NCBI GenBank assembly: GCA_002407855.1
Contig: DHPF01000006.1
Location: 265,213-329,212, forward strand
Length of the DNA stretch: 64,000 bases
Direction: 5' to 3'
Source: Bacteroidales bacterium UBA5371
Lineage (GTDB): Bacteria > Bacteroidota > Bacteroidia > Bacteroidales > P3
Shown here one piece after another: positions 49,826 through 59,191 of this stretch (the first letter of the stretch is position 1; the number at the start of each line of letters is the position of its first letter). A program made the position numbers and the translations under genes. The notes below the pieces were generated by a model, which was given only the letters and a program-made list of their open reading frames with translations, was not told where the DNA came from and searched no databases.

Positions 49826-50953
49826 TTAAAACACGTAAATTATATCATATCTCTGAGTGTTATCTACTGAGATAGTTTCAAATAGGGTAAGGCAAGAGAG
49901 TTTTAGTTGTAGGTTTTCTATTTTAAATATACTTTTTATATCCTCTTTTATACTTATCCCTTTTTGGTAATTATTGATTCTACAAATAGATATATGAGGA
50001 ATAAATTCAGTCTCTTCAATGTTAATTTTTGCTTCTTTTGGAATTGATTTAATTTTCTTTTGCAACTGAATAAGGGCTTGGTTTTCCTTTATACCCAACC
50101 ATAAAACAAAATTATTCTTCTTAGTTTCAAAGACATCAATTCTATCAATTTCAATTTCTATATCTTTTATGTCTTTTAGTATATCTTTTGTTGATGAAAT
50201 TATATTTTGAATCTGCCTTGTGGAAGAGGTGCCAATAAATTCAAGGGTTAGATGATATTTTTCCTTTGGTATGGGACGAATGTTTTCTTGCGAAAGAGAT
50301 TCCATTAAATTGTTTATCTGCCTGTTTAATGCTTCGTTCAAAACTATGGGATATGCTAAGAATATCTTTTTCTCAAACATAGAGTTGAATAGGTTAAAGT
50401 CAATGTCTTCAATAAATTGAGTTAAATTAAATTCATCTTCTTTACGTTTCTTTTTTGCTGGCTTAGCTGTTTGAGAATCTGTTATTGGTTCTCCGAAAAT
50501 GTCAAGATTGAGATTTCCTTCTTCTTGCTCTTGTGATAGTTTTATTTTTGAAGTCGTGGGATATATGGTCTTTGTTAGGACTATATTATATATGTCTTTT
50601 ATTGTTTTGATAAAATTTCTGGCATGTCGCTTATGGTCTCTTCCAATCAAAATAAAGATATAATCAAACTTCTTATACTTTTGAAAGAGTATTTTATCAT
50701 CGCTGTTTTTGTTGGATATAAGAAAATTATGCAATCTATAAGGAGAGTGATAATAGTAGTAATTTTTAAATCTATTGGTTTCGTTCTTAGCTTGATTATA
50801 ACTCTCAAAGTCTTTAAAAAGTGTGAGCTTGGTATATAAGTTTATGTTAATTGCCTGAGCCAATGCAAATCCCTCTATGGGAGTTGTAATTCCTATGATT
50901 GTTAGATTGTCTGGTGAGATTGTATGTTCAGAGAGTTCAAGTTCTATACTCAT
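49826..50953 (-). CDS. IPExxxVDY-like N-terminal domain fused to a ThpR/LigT 2H phosphoesterase
   Basis: In this 375-residue protein, residues 1-130 (TIIGITTPIEGFALAQAINI, FDYIFILIG) resemble the IPExxxVDY family of Bacteroidetes. Residues 195-375 are a 2H phosphoesterase: KIFLAYPIVL, YHLTLEFIG (His234, Thr236) and FIPHISICRI (His320, Ser322), as in ThpR, which opens 2',3'-cyclic phosphates of RNA. A Lys-rich linker (AKPAKKKRKEDE) joins them. A TACTTTTGT promoter at 50974-50982 precedes the start. The substrate is not known. Confidence 0.78.
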   Translation of the reverse strand: MSIELELSEHTISPDNLTIIGITTPIEGFALAQAININLYTKLTLFKDFESYNQAKNETNRFKNYYYYHSPYRLHNFLISNKNSDDKILFQKYKKFDYIFILIGRDHKRHARNFIKTIKDIYNIVLTKTIYPTTSKIKLSQEQEEGNLNLDIFGEPITDSQTAKPAKKKRKEDEFNLTQFIEDIDFNLFNSMFEKKIFLAYPIVLNEALNRQINNLMESLSQENIRPIPKEKYHLTLEFIGTSSTRQIQNIISSTKDILKDIKDIEIEIDRIDVFETKKNNFVLWLGIKENQALIQLQKKIKSIPKEAKINIEETEFIPHISICRINNYQKGISIKEDIKSIFKIENLQLKLSCLTLFETISVDNTQRYDIIYVF

Positions 50954-50973
50954 AAATTTCTAAATCTATTTTA

Positions 50974-50982
50974 CAAAAGTAT
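50974..50982 (-). promoter_or_regulatory. -7 promoter element for the IPExxxVDY-ThpR gene
   Basis: Minus-strand TACTTTTGT, 20 bases before ATG 50953; divergent from the pruA promoter. Confidence 0.5.
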
Positions 50983-51013
50983 TATTTTATTTGCAAATAC
51001 CAAAAATATAAGA

Positions 51014-51022
51014 TATATTTGC
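51014..51022 (+). promoter_or_regulatory. -7 promoter element for pruA
   Basis: TATATTTGC, 63 bases before ATG 51086. Confidence 0.55.
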
Positions 51023-51085
51023 AAAATTATTTTAATAAAATAATAGAATTATTAAGAACATTAATCATTTTAAATTATTGAATTT

Positions 51086-52711
51086 ATGAACAACACAACA
51101 TTCTTTTTCGAAAGACCAAAGAACGAAGTAGTAATGGGTTATGCTCCCAACTCAGAGGAAAGAAAAGCCCTAAAAGAAGAATTAGATAGACAATACTCCA
51201 CAAGTATTGAAATTCCACTAATTATTGGTGGAAAGGAAGTTAAAACAGGGCAAATGGGAAAGGTTGTTATGCCAACAGAACACTCCCATGTGCTTGCAAC
51301 CTATCATAAGGCAACTACCGAAACTGTACAAATGGCGATTGATGCTGCACTTGAAGCTAAGGAAAAGTGGGCAAATCTTCATTGGATTGAACGCTCTTCA
51401 ATTATGCTTAAAGCAGCCGAGTTACTTTCAAAGAAATATCGTTATTTAATCAATGCTGCAACAATGCTGGGTCAAGGTAAAAATCCTTATCAAGCAGAAA
51501 TAGATTCAGCTTGTGAAGCAATAGATTTTCTTCGCTTTAATTCATATTTTGCATCTAAGATATACGCACAACAACCATTAAGTGATAATACTGCAATTAA
51601 TCGTTTGGAGTATCGCCCTCTTGAAGGCTTTGTTTACACAATATCTCCTTTCAATTTCACTGCTATTGCTTGTAATTTAAATGTAGCACCTGTGTTAATG
51701 GGTAATGTTACTGTTTGGAAGCCTGCTACAACTGCAATACTTTCTAACTATTACCTAATGAAAATACTTAAAGAAGCAGGTTTACCTGATGGAGTAATTA
51801 ATTTTGTTCCAGGTAGCGGCTCTGTTATTTCAGATGTTTGTTTTGCATCAAAACATTTGGCAGGAATACATTTCACAGGTTCAACTTCAACATTTAATAA
51901 TTTCTGGAAGCAAGTAGGAGACAATATAAATTCTTATAATACCTATCCAAAGATTGTTGGTGAAACAGGAGGGAAAGACTTTATTGTTGCTCATAAATCA
52001 GCTTGTCCAAAACAATTAGCTGTTGCTATCGTTAGAGGTGCTTTTGAGTACCAAGGGCAAAAATGTTCTGCTGCTTCAAGAGGCTATGTTCCAAAAGAGA
52101 TGTGGGAAGAAACATTTGGCTATATAAAAGAAATGGCAAAAGATATAACACAAGGCTGCGTTAGAGAAATGAGTAATTATGTTAATGCTGTTATCGACGA
52201 AAAGGCTTTTGACACCATTATGTCCTATGTTGAAAGAGCAAAAACATCTTCTGAGGCTGAGGTAATCTTAGGAGGAAACGCCGATAAATCTAAGGGATTC
52301 TTCATTGAGCCTACAATAATTCTTACAACTAATCCAAACTACGAAACAATGTACACAGAACTCTTTGGTCCTGTATTTACAGTATATTTATACGATGGCG
52401 ACAAATATGAACAAGCATTAGAACTTTGCGATAAGACCTCTCCATTTGCATTAACAGGCTCTATATTCTCTAATTGCCGTTATGCAACAGACCAAGCCTT
52501 AGATAAGCTTCGTTATAGTGCAGGTAACTTCTATATCAATGATAAGCCAACTGGAGCAGTTGTAGGTAATCAACCATTTGGTGGAGCAAGGGCTTCGGGA
52601 ACCAATGATAAGGCTGGCTCCGAGTTAAACCTATATCGCTGGATTAGTCCTCGATGTGTGAAGGAAACACTTTTACCAATTACAGATTTTCGTTATCCTT
52701 TTATGGGTTAG
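51086..52711 (+). CDS. pruA: L-glutamate gamma-semialdehyde dehydrogenase (PruA)
   Basis: The 541-residue aldehyde dehydrogenase has IHFTGST, GETGGKDFIVAHKSA (Glu293) and GQKCSAASRGYVP with catalytic Cys327, plus NQPFGGARASGTNDKAG and a C-terminal WISPRCVKE. This is the form of single-function delta-1-pyrroline-5-carboxylate dehydrogenases. It oxidises glutamate semialdehyde (from ornithine via RocD at 3750-4970) to glutamate with NAD+. A terminator follows at 52747. Confidence 0.94.
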   Translation: MNNTTFFFERPKNEVVMGYAPNSEERKALKEELDRQYSTSIEIPLIIGGKEVKTGQMGKVVMPTEHSHVLATYHKATTETVQMAIDAALEAKEKWANLHWIERSSIMLKAAELLSKKYRYLINAATMLGQGKNPYQAEIDSACEAIDFLRFNSYFASKIYAQQPLSDNTAINRLEYRPLEGFVYTISPFNFTAIACNLNVAPVLMGNVTVWKPATTAILSNYYLMKILKEAGLPDGVINFVPGSGSVISDVCFASKHLAGIHFTGSTSTFNNFWKQVGDNINSYNTYPKIVGETGGKDFIVAHKSACPKQLAVAIVRGAFEYQGQKCSAASRGYVPKEMWEETFGYIKEMAKDITQGCVREMSNYVNAVIDEKAFDTIMSYVERAKTSSEAEVILGGNADKSKGFFIEPTIILTTNPNYETMYTELFGPVFTVYLYDGDKYEQALELCDKTSPFALTGSIFSNCRYATDQALDKLRYSAGNFYINDKPTGAVVGNQPFGGARASGTNDKAGSELNLYRWISPRCVKETLLPITDFRYPFMG

Positions 52712-52746
52712 AAATCAGGTGTAAGTTTTTTATTATTTAGATTCTG

Positions 52747-52779
52747 GCAGGTATATTATGAAATGTACCTGCTTTTTTT
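52747..52779 (+). terminator. Terminator after pruA
   Basis: GCAGGTA (52747-52753) and TACCTGC (52766-52772), then seven T. Confidence 0.85.
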
Positions 52780-52797
52780 ATATTCTATAATTACGAC

Positions 52798-53646
52798 CTA
52801 ATGTTCAAAGACTACAAATCTATCTTTCCCAAATATATCCTTTAATAAACTTGTTTTTCCTTCAAATAAAAGAGATGTTTCTTTGCCCAAGCTCTCATTT
52901 ATCTCCAAATAGCATTTTCCACCTTTTTTAAGGTTGGTTTTGGTAAATTCAGATATGGCTTTATAGAATATAAGTGGGGCATTATCTGAAACAAATAAAG
53001 CTGAATAAGGTTCATAGTCAAGAACATTAGCTTTCATCAACTCCTTTTCTTTTTCCATAACGTAGGGAGGATTTGAGACAATAATATCAAATATCTTGTT
53101 TGTGAAATTAGGTGAAAGGATGTCAGTTTTTTCAATATTAATATCCAAATTCAGACTTTTGGCATTCTCCTTGGTCTGCATAATGGCTGCATCTTCAATA
53201 TCAAAAGCCCAAACCTCCGATAAAGGAAGGTTCTTCTTCAAAGCCAGTGCAATAGCTCCACTCCCACAACCCAAATCAGCAATTTTTAATCCTTCTCTTT
53301 GTTTGTTTTCTTCAATTATAATGCCTACCAATTGCTCGGTTTCAACTCTTGGAATTAAAACTTTTTGATTGAGTTTTACAACTATATTATAAAAAGACGT
53401 TTGTCCAATAATGTATTGTAAAGGTTTCTGATTTTTAAGCTCTTTTATTGCAAAATTGAGTTTCAAAAGTTCAGATTCAAGTACAGTCTGCTCTTTAAAA
53501 GCTAAAATGGAGGTTAAAGAAATATTGCAAAAATGAGTAATTAAAGTATTTATCATTTGACGGATTTCAGTTTTAGAGTAAATACCTTCAAGCTCTTGAT
53601 ATGCAAATTTTATAATATCCTCTACTTTATTAGATGCTATTCTCAT
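52798..53646 (-). CDS. prmC: Release-factor glutamine methyltransferase PrmC
   Basis: From ATG 53646 the protein has 282 residues: an N-terminal helical domain, LQYIIGQTSFY, VLIPRVETEQLV, the SAM motif ADLGCGSGAIALAL and SNPPYVMEKE (NPPY at about 192-195). PrmC methylates the glutamine in the GGQ motif of release factors. An upstream ATG (53691) lies before the TATTTTTGC promoter at 53663-53671, so 53646 is preferred. Confidence 0.9.
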   Translation of the reverse strand: MRIASNKVEDIIKFAYQELEGIYSKTEIRQMINTLITHFCNISLTSILAFKEQTVLESELLKLNFAIKELKNQKPLQYIIGQTSFYNIVVKLNQKVLIPRVETEQLVGIIIEENKQREGLKIADLGCGSGAIALALKKNLPLSEVWAFDIEDAAIMQTKENAKSLNLDINIEKTDILSPNFTNKIFDIIVSNPPYVMEKEKELMKANVLDYEPYSALFVSDNAPLIFYKAISEFTKTNLKKGGKCYLEINESLGKETSLLFEGKTSLLKDIFGKDRFVVFEH

Positions 53647-53662
53647 TAATTCTGTATTTTTT

Positions 53663-53671
53663 GCAAAAATA
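53663..53671 (-). promoter_or_regulatory. -7 promoter element for prmC
   Basis: Minus-strand TATTTTTGC; it sets the start at ATG 53646. Confidence 0.55.
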
Positions 53672-53764
53672 ATACATTTATTTTTACTCAAATCCCTATC
53701 TCGTTATACAATCTTATGTTAAGCATATTTATTTTCATTAGCTTTAAGTTCTAAATCTAATTTT

Positions 53765-53850
53765 ATGAAACTTGATTCTAAAAAATTAGAATCAAATTCT
53801 AAATAAATGAAATCAAGTTCTAATTTTTTAGAATCAAGTTCTATAAGATG
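53765..53850. repeat. AATTAGAATC-family repeats
   Basis: TTAGAAT (53786-53792), CAA, ATTCTAA (53796-53802) form a hairpin; ACTTGATTCTA, GAAATCAAGTTCTAATTTTT and AGAATCAAGTTCTA repeat beside it. Confidence 0.75.
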
Positions 53851-53902
53851 CTTATATAGCTTTTCAAAAGGGCATCCTTATTTCAATTAGAGCAAAAAGT
53901 AG

Positions 53903-53911
53903 TATATTTGC
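53903..53911 (+). promoter_or_regulatory. -7 promoter element for ribD
   Basis: TATATTTGC, 18 bases before ATG 53930. Confidence 0.55.
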
Positions 53912-53929
53912 TTTTTATTATTTTAGAGT

Positions 53930-54979
53930 ATGAACGATGAATTATTGATTAATAGATGTTTGCAGTTGGCTAAGCTTTCAGAGGGTTTGGTTAGCCCTAA
54001 TCCTATGGTGGGGGCTGTATTGGTAAATGACAATAAGATAATATCTGAGGGGTATCATAAGGCTTATGGGCTTCCGCATGCTGAATATAATGCAATAAAT
54101 AATGTTAAGGATAAGGCTTTGCTCAAAGGTTCTATTTTATATGTTAATTTAGAGCCTTGTTGTCATTATGGCAAAACTCCCCCTTGCACCGATTTAATTT
54201 TGAAAAGTGGTATCAAAAAGGTTGTTATTTGCAATACTGACCCAAATCCTAAGGTTGCAGGAACAGGTATAAGAATTTTGAAGGAGGCTGGTGTTGATGT
54301 TGTTGTAGGGGTTTTAAAGGAGAAAGGCTTGGAGTTGAACAAGAGGTTTTTTACTTTTCACAATAAGAAACGTCCTTATATTATATTGAAATGGGCTCAA
54401 ACCTTGGATGGATTTATGGACATTGAAAGAAGGGCATCTAAGGTTGAGAAATATTGGATAACAAATGAGGTTTTAAGAGTTTGGGCTCACAAACAAAGGG
54501 CAGAGAATGACTGTATTTTGGTGGGGAAAACAACTATTATTAATGATAATCCTCAATTGAATGTTCGTTATTTCAAAGGTAATAGCCCTATAAGAATAAC
54601 TATTGACAAGGATTTAACTATTCCAAAGGATAGGTTTTTCTTTGATGGGCAGCAAAAGACAATTATTTTTAATTCAAAATATGATTTGATTGATGGAAAT
54701 ACAACTTTTGTCAAACTTAATTTTGAAACACAGGTTTTAGAGCAAATTATACATTATATATATAGTATAAATAAAAATTCTTTAATTGTGGAGGGTGGGC
54801 TATATACTTTGGAGAGTTTTATTAACTCTAATTTATGGGATGAGGCTAATGTGTTGGTGGGGGATAAATGTTTTAAGAATGGTTTGCCTTCCCCGAAACA
54901 TCTTCTTAATGATAAAGAAGTAACAAAAACTTATTACGACTCAAATTGGATTGAGCAATATACCAATAGCTATGTCTAA
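53930..54979 (+). CDS. ribD: Bifunctional riboflavin deaminase/reductase RibD
   Basis: The 349-residue protein has an N-terminal zinc deaminase domain (His50-Ala-Glu52, then PCCHYGKTPPC with Cys78, Cys86) and a C-terminal reductase domain beginning PYIILKWAQTLDGF with LIVEGGLYTLESFI. It deaminates and then reduces the pyrimidine intermediate in riboflavin synthesis. The stop overlaps the YigZ-like start by 8 bases. Confidence 0.92.
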   Translation: MNDELLINRCLQLAKLSEGLVSPNPMVGAVLVNDNKIISEGYHKAYGLPHAEYNAINNVKDKALLKGSILYVNLEPCCHYGKTPPCTDLILKSGIKKVVICNTDPNPKVAGTGIRILKEAGVDVVVGVLKEKGLELNKRFFTFHNKKRPYIILKWAQTLDGFMDIERRASKVEKYWITNEVLRVWAHKQRAENDCILVGKTTIINDNPQLNVRYFKGNSPIRITIDKDLTIPKDRFFFDGQQKTIIFNSKYDLIDGNTTFVKLNFETQVLEQIIHYIYSINKNSLIVEGGLYTLESFINSNLWDEANVLVGDKCFKNGLPSPKHLLNDKEVTKTYYDSNWIEQYTNSYV

Positions 54980-55583
54980 GGATACTTATCTCACAATTGC
55001 TCAAAAGGCAGAGGGAATCTATAAGGAAAAAGGCAGTAAGTTTATTGCCTTTGCTTTTCCTGTAAAGACTGAGAATGAAGTTAAGGGAGTCTTAAAGGAT
55101 ATTAAAAAAGAATATTTTGATGCAAGGCATCATACCTATGCTTATATTTTAGGAGCAGAGAAGTCTTTATTTAGGATGAATGATGATGGGGAGCCTTCTT
55201 CTACGGCAGGTAGACCTATTTATGGGCAGTTGGTTTCGAGGGATTTAACTGATGTGTTGGTGGTTGTGGTTAGGTATTTTGGAGGAACTAAGTTGGGAGT
55301 TAGTGGATTGATTAAAGCTTATAAGCAGGCAACAATTGATGTTTTTAATAATGCAACTATAATTGAGAAAACCATAGATGAGGTTTACGGAGTTAGTTTT
55401 GAATATTTATTGCTCAATGATGTTATGAAAGTGTTGAAGGAATTTGATATTGTGCAGTCAAATCATCGTTTCGAAAACTCATGTTACTTAGAATTCACTA
55501 TAAGACGCTCTAATGCTGAACGGGTTTTGGGTAATTTAAATTCCATTGTAGGAGTTTCGGTGGAGTTTTTAAGGAGAATTTAA
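54972..55583 (+). CDS. YigZ/IMPACT-family protein
   Basis: From ATG 54972 the protein has 203 residues. Residues about 11-130 are the IMPACT domain (EKGSKFIAFAFPV, DARHHTYAY, MNDDGEPSSTAGRPI, VVVVRYFGGTKLGVSGLIKAY), followed by a YigZ C-terminal domain. The family is widely conserved; the exact molecular role is not settled. Start overlap with ribD (ATGTCTAA) supports coupled translation. Confidence 0.87.
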   Translation: MSKDTYLTIAQKAEGIYKEKGSKFIAFAFPVKTENEVKGVLKDIKKEYFDARHHTYAYILGAEKSLFRMNDDGEPSSTAGRPIYGQLVSRDLTDVLVVVVRYFGGTKLGVSGLIKAYKQATIDVFNNATIIEKTIDEVYGVSFEYLLLNDVMKVLKEFDIVQSNHRFENSCYLEFTIRRSNAERVLGNLNSIVGVSVEFLRRI

Positions 55584-55977
55584 CCGAAAATTAATGATGA
55601 TTTAAACAAATAATAACTTTGGCAAGTGAGTTTTATGGTCTTTTGATTGATTGACAATACTATATTGTTTTTATCCTTGTTAAAAACTATATGAAAAAAA
55701 GTGCATAAAAATTTTTTTAATTGAAAAAAAATATATATTATTCGCCGATAATTATTTTTGAACATTCTAATGTTGATAACTACTTAATGTTGCAGTGATT
55801 TGAAGTTTTATCCTTTTTTAGGACTATTATTAAAATGATTGCATAAAAAAAAAAACTGAAACTTACAAGAATTAAATTTTATTTTCTTTCTTACATTTAT
55901 ATCTAATTTTGAATTCCGAAGCACAAAGACTGCTTCTATATATATTATTTATAATAATTTTAAGCTAATTTATTGAT
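55584..55977 (+). other. AT-rich leader before dnaA
   Basis: The 394 bases contain A/T runs and no gene. TTATCCTTG (55671) and TTATCCTTT (55808) only partly match the DnaA box TTATnCACA, so no origin is claimed. Confidence 0.5.
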
Positions 55978-57405
55978 ATGCAAAAAGGACACGAAGGAGT
56001 ATGGAATAATTGTTTACAGATAATCAAAGATAATCTTGGAAACGAATATCTCTACAAGACTTGGTTTGAGCCTATACGCCCTCTCAAACTTGAAAGAAAT
56101 GTATTAACTTTACAAGTTCCAAGTCAGTACTTTTGCGAGTTCTTAGAAGAACATTACGTAAACCTGTTGAAAAAAACCATACGCAGAGTTATTGGAACAA
56201 ATGCAATGCTCCAATATAGTATTGTTTTAGATTCTCAAACTCCATATTCAACCATTCAACCTTCCACAGATAAATATGCAACTAATAATAATTTAGTAAA
56301 TGTTCCATTAAATATTAACTCTTCTCCCTCAAAAGATTTTCCTAACCCTTTCATATTACCAGGCTTAAAGAAGCTCAGAATAAATTCTCAACTCAACGAA
56401 ATCCTTTCTTTTGATAATTTTGTTGAGGGCGATTGTAATCGTTTGGCAAGAAGTGCAGGCTATGCGGTAGCTCAAAACCCAGGCAAGACTTCATTTAATC
56501 CCTTTTTTATATATTCAGGTGTTGGTTTAGGCAAAACACATCTTGCTCACGCAATAGGCTTAGAAACAAAAAAGAATTTCCCAGATAAGACTGTCCTTTA
56601 TGTTTCAGCAGAACAGTTTGTTCATCAATTTACCGATTCTTGCAAAAATAATACAAGAAATGATTTTCTTCAATTCTATCAGATGATAGATTTATTGATA
56701 GTTGATGATATTCAATTCTTTGCTAAGAAAACTGCAACACAAGAAATCTTCTTCCATATATTTAATTCTCTTCATTCATCAGGAAAGCAAATAATTATTA
56801 CTTCTGACAAAACTCCTGCTGAGTTATCCGATTTCGAACAAAGAGTAATTTCACGCTTGAAATGGGGACTAAGTGCAGATATTCAATTGCCAGATGTTGA
56901 AACAAGGATAAAAATTCTTCAAAACAAGCTGTACAAGGATGGAATAGAGATGTCTTATGACATTATTGAATACTTAGCATACAATATAAATACAAGTGTA
57001 AGGGAATTAGAAGGGGCTTTAATTTCTTTGTTAGCACAATCCTCTTTCAATAAGAAAACTATTACCATAGACTTAGCTCGTCAGATGATAGATAAGTTTA
57101 TTAGAAGTAATGTCAGAGAGGTTTCGATTGAATACATACAGAAGGTAGTTTTTGATTATTTCAATATACCTGTTGATAAAATTCAATCTTCAACACGTAA
57201 AAGAGAGATTGTTCAAGCAAGGCAATTAGCAATGTATTTTTCAAAAAAACTAACAAAACACTCCTTAGCAATAATTGGGTCAAGATGTGGAAATAAGGAT
57301 CATGCAACAGTTCTTCACGCATGTAAGGCTGTAACAAATCTTTATTCAACAGACAAAAAATATAAAACATGGGTAGATGATTTGGAAAAAAGAATAGCAA
57401 ATTAA
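55978..57405 (+). CDS. dnaA: Chromosomal replication initiator DnaA
   Basis: In this 475-residue protein, domain I is residues 5-80 (WNNCLQIIKDNLGNEYLYKTWF), domain II a short polar linker, and domain III the AAA+ core with FDNFVEGDCNRLA, Walker A SGVGLGKTH (180-188), LLIVDDIQFF (Walker B) and SRLKWGLS. Domain IV has the HTH and the signature CGNKDHATVLHACKAV. It binds DnaA boxes and opens oriC. It is not next to dnaN; a Na/Pi cotransporter gene follows. Confidence 0.95.
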   Translation: MQKGHEGVWNNCLQIIKDNLGNEYLYKTWFEPIRPLKLERNVLTLQVPSQYFCEFLEEHYVNLLKKTIRRVIGTNAMLQYSIVLDSQTPYSTIQPSTDKYATNNNLVNVPLNINSSPSKDFPNPFILPGLKKLRINSQLNEILSFDNFVEGDCNRLARSAGYAVAQNPGKTSFNPFFIYSGVGLGKTHLAHAIGLETKKNFPDKTVLYVSAEQFVHQFTDSCKNNTRNDFLQFYQMIDLLIVDDIQFFAKKTATQEIFFHIFNSLHSSGKQIIITSDKTPAELSDFEQRVISRLKWGLSADIQLPDVETRIKILQNKLYKDGIEMSYDIIEYLAYNINTSVRELEGALISLLAQSSFNKKTITIDLARQMIDKFIRSNVREVSIEYIQKVVFDYFNIPVDKIQSSTRKREIVQARQLAMYFSKKLTKHSLAIIGSRCGNKDHATVLHACKAVTNLYSTDKKYKTWVDDLEKRIAN

Positions 57406-57423
57406 AATAAATGGTTAGTTAAA

Positions 57424-57453
57424 AAGATTACACTTTATTGTGTAGTCTTTTTT
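57424..57453 (+). terminator. Terminator after dnaA
   Basis: AAGATTACAC (57424-57433) pairs with GTGTAGTCTT (57440-57449), with one G-T pair, then T-rich sequence. Confidence 0.85.
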
Positions 57454-57485
57454 CTTTTTGATAAACAAATAAATAATTATAATTT

Positions 57486-59177
57486 ATGAATGTAGTATTA
57501 TTGGTTTTAACTCTTTTGGGAGGTTTAGGTCTTTTCCTTTATGGAATGAAGACCATGAGTGATTCATTACAAAGATTAACAGGAGATAGTTTGAGGGGAT
57601 TTTTATCTAAAATGACCTCAAATAGATTTAGAGGCGTTTTAACAGGATTAGGGATAACGTCAATTATTCAATCTTCTTCTGCAACTACGGTTATGGTTGT
57701 TAGTTTTGTTAATGCAGGGGCATTAACGTTAGCGGGAGCCGTGTCTGTCATTATGGGAGCAAATATTGGAACAACCGTTACCGCATGGATAGTATCTTTG
57801 CTTGGGTTTAAATTTGATATTGCTGACTATATTTTACCAATAATTGCAATTGCTACTCCTTTACTTTTTATAAAGAAGAAGGAGAGTCTTGGAGAATTTC
57901 TTGTTGGATTTGCTCTATTGTTTTTGGGCTTACAATTTATTACTTCTAATATTCCTGATTTTGCAAACGACCCAGAATATATTGGAGTTCTTAATTTTGT
58001 TGCAAGTTTTTCTGGTTCTGGATATTTTTCAATTTTATTATTTGTTCTTATTGGGACAATATTTACTTTTATTATTCAATCCTCTTCTGCAATGATGGCA
58101 GTAACCCTTGTTTTATGCTCAAAGGGATTAATTTCGTTTGAAATTGGAGCTGCTTTGGTTTTAGGTGAAAATATAGGTACAACAATTACTGCTAATCTTG
58201 CAGCAACCGTAGCTAATAAAGTTGCAAAACAAGCAGCAAGAGCACATTTTATTTTTAATTTAATAGGTGTTACCTGGATATTAATAATATTTTTCCCTGT
58301 TCTTTCTTTAATAGATAAGTTTTCTATTTTTACAGGAGGAGCTTCTCCTTTTACATCAAATGCTGCAATTCCTGTTGCATTATCAATATTCCATAGTTTC
58401 TTTAATATTGCTAACACTTCTCTTTTAATTTGGTTTATTCCTCAAATTATTAAAATTGTGCAATGGATGGTACCTATAAAAGTAAATGATGATGAGGAAT
58501 TCCGTTTAAAATTTATCCATTCAGGATATATGACAGCTGGTGAATTAGCAATTGAACCTGCCAAGAAAGAAATAGAAATTTTCTCTCTTCGGATATTAAA
58601 AATGTATGATATGCTTGAAGAATTATCTATTGTAAAAGAAGATAAAAAGTTCACTGAAATTATTAATAGAATATCTAAATACGAAGAAATTACCGATAGA
58701 ATGGAGATTGAAATAGCAAATTATTTAACAGAAATTGCCATTAGTGATTTAAGTAGAAGTGCTTCTTTAAAAATTAGTGCAATGTTAAGAATTGTAGATA
58801 ATCTTGAAAGTATAGGTGATAGTTGTAATCAAATAGCCAAGACGATTGATAATAAAAATAAATATGGAGTTTGGTTTGAACAAGATTTAATAGATAAGCT
58901 TTCTAAGATGTCAGAATTTGTTAGAGAAGCTGTTGAGTTAATGAATGGAAATCTTACTGCAAACTATGAAGATATAACATCAGAAGAAGCAAATAGGCTG
59001 GAGAGCAAAATCAATCAATATAGAGATGAGTTAAGAAGTGAACATACTGAGGCTATTAAAAAGAATAAGTATTCTTATCAAACAGGTATATATTATAGTA
59101 GTCTTTATGCACAATACGAAAAATTAGCCGACTTTGCAATTAATATAACAGAAGCAATAGAGAAATCACACAATTAA
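57486..59177 (+). CDS. Na+/phosphate cotransporter family protein (NptA/YjbB-like)
   Basis: The 563-residue protein has eight or so hydrophobic spans in two inverted halves, each with a QSSSAT/QSSSAM signature (TSIIQSSSATTVMVVSFVNAG and IIQSSSAMMAVTLVLCS). Residues about 350-560 form a PhoU-like helical domain (LKISAMLRIVDNLESIGDSCNQIAK). This is the common bacterial NptA-type phosphate transporter or exporter. It is separated from dnaA by a terminator and lies 14 bases before lpdA. Confidence 0.9.
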   Translation: MNVVLLVLTLLGGLGLFLYGMKTMSDSLQRLTGDSLRGFLSKMTSNRFRGVLTGLGITSIIQSSSATTVMVVSFVNAGALTLAGAVSVIMGANIGTTVTAWIVSLLGFKFDIADYILPIIAIATPLLFIKKKESLGEFLVGFALLFLGLQFITSNIPDFANDPEYIGVLNFVASFSGSGYFSILLFVLIGTIFTFIIQSSSAMMAVTLVLCSKGLISFEIGAALVLGENIGTTITANLAATVANKVAKQAARAHFIFNLIGVTWILIIFFPVLSLIDKFSIFTGGASPFTSNAAIPVALSIFHSFFNIANTSLLIWFIPQIIKIVQWMVPIKVNDDEEFRLKFIHSGYMTAGELAIEPAKKEIEIFSLRILKMYDMLEELSIVKEDKKFTEIINRISKYEEITDRMEIEIANYLTEIAISDLSRSASLKISAMLRIVDNLESIGDSCNQIAKTIDNKNKYGVWFEQDLIDKLSKMSEFVREAVELMNGNLTANYEDITSEEANRLESKINQYRDELRSEHTEAIKKNKYSYQTGIYYSSLYAQYEKLADFAINITEAIEKSHN

Positions 59178-59191
59178 AATAAATAAAGGAT

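Noticed and set aside
53647..53691. Upstream ATG of prmC at 53691
   Set aside because: A promoter element lies between it and ATG 53646.
55671..55816. TTATCCTTG and TTATCCTTT as DnaA boxes upstream of dnaA
   Set aside because: Only partial matches to TTATnCACA, two copies, and no cluster; not enough for an origin.
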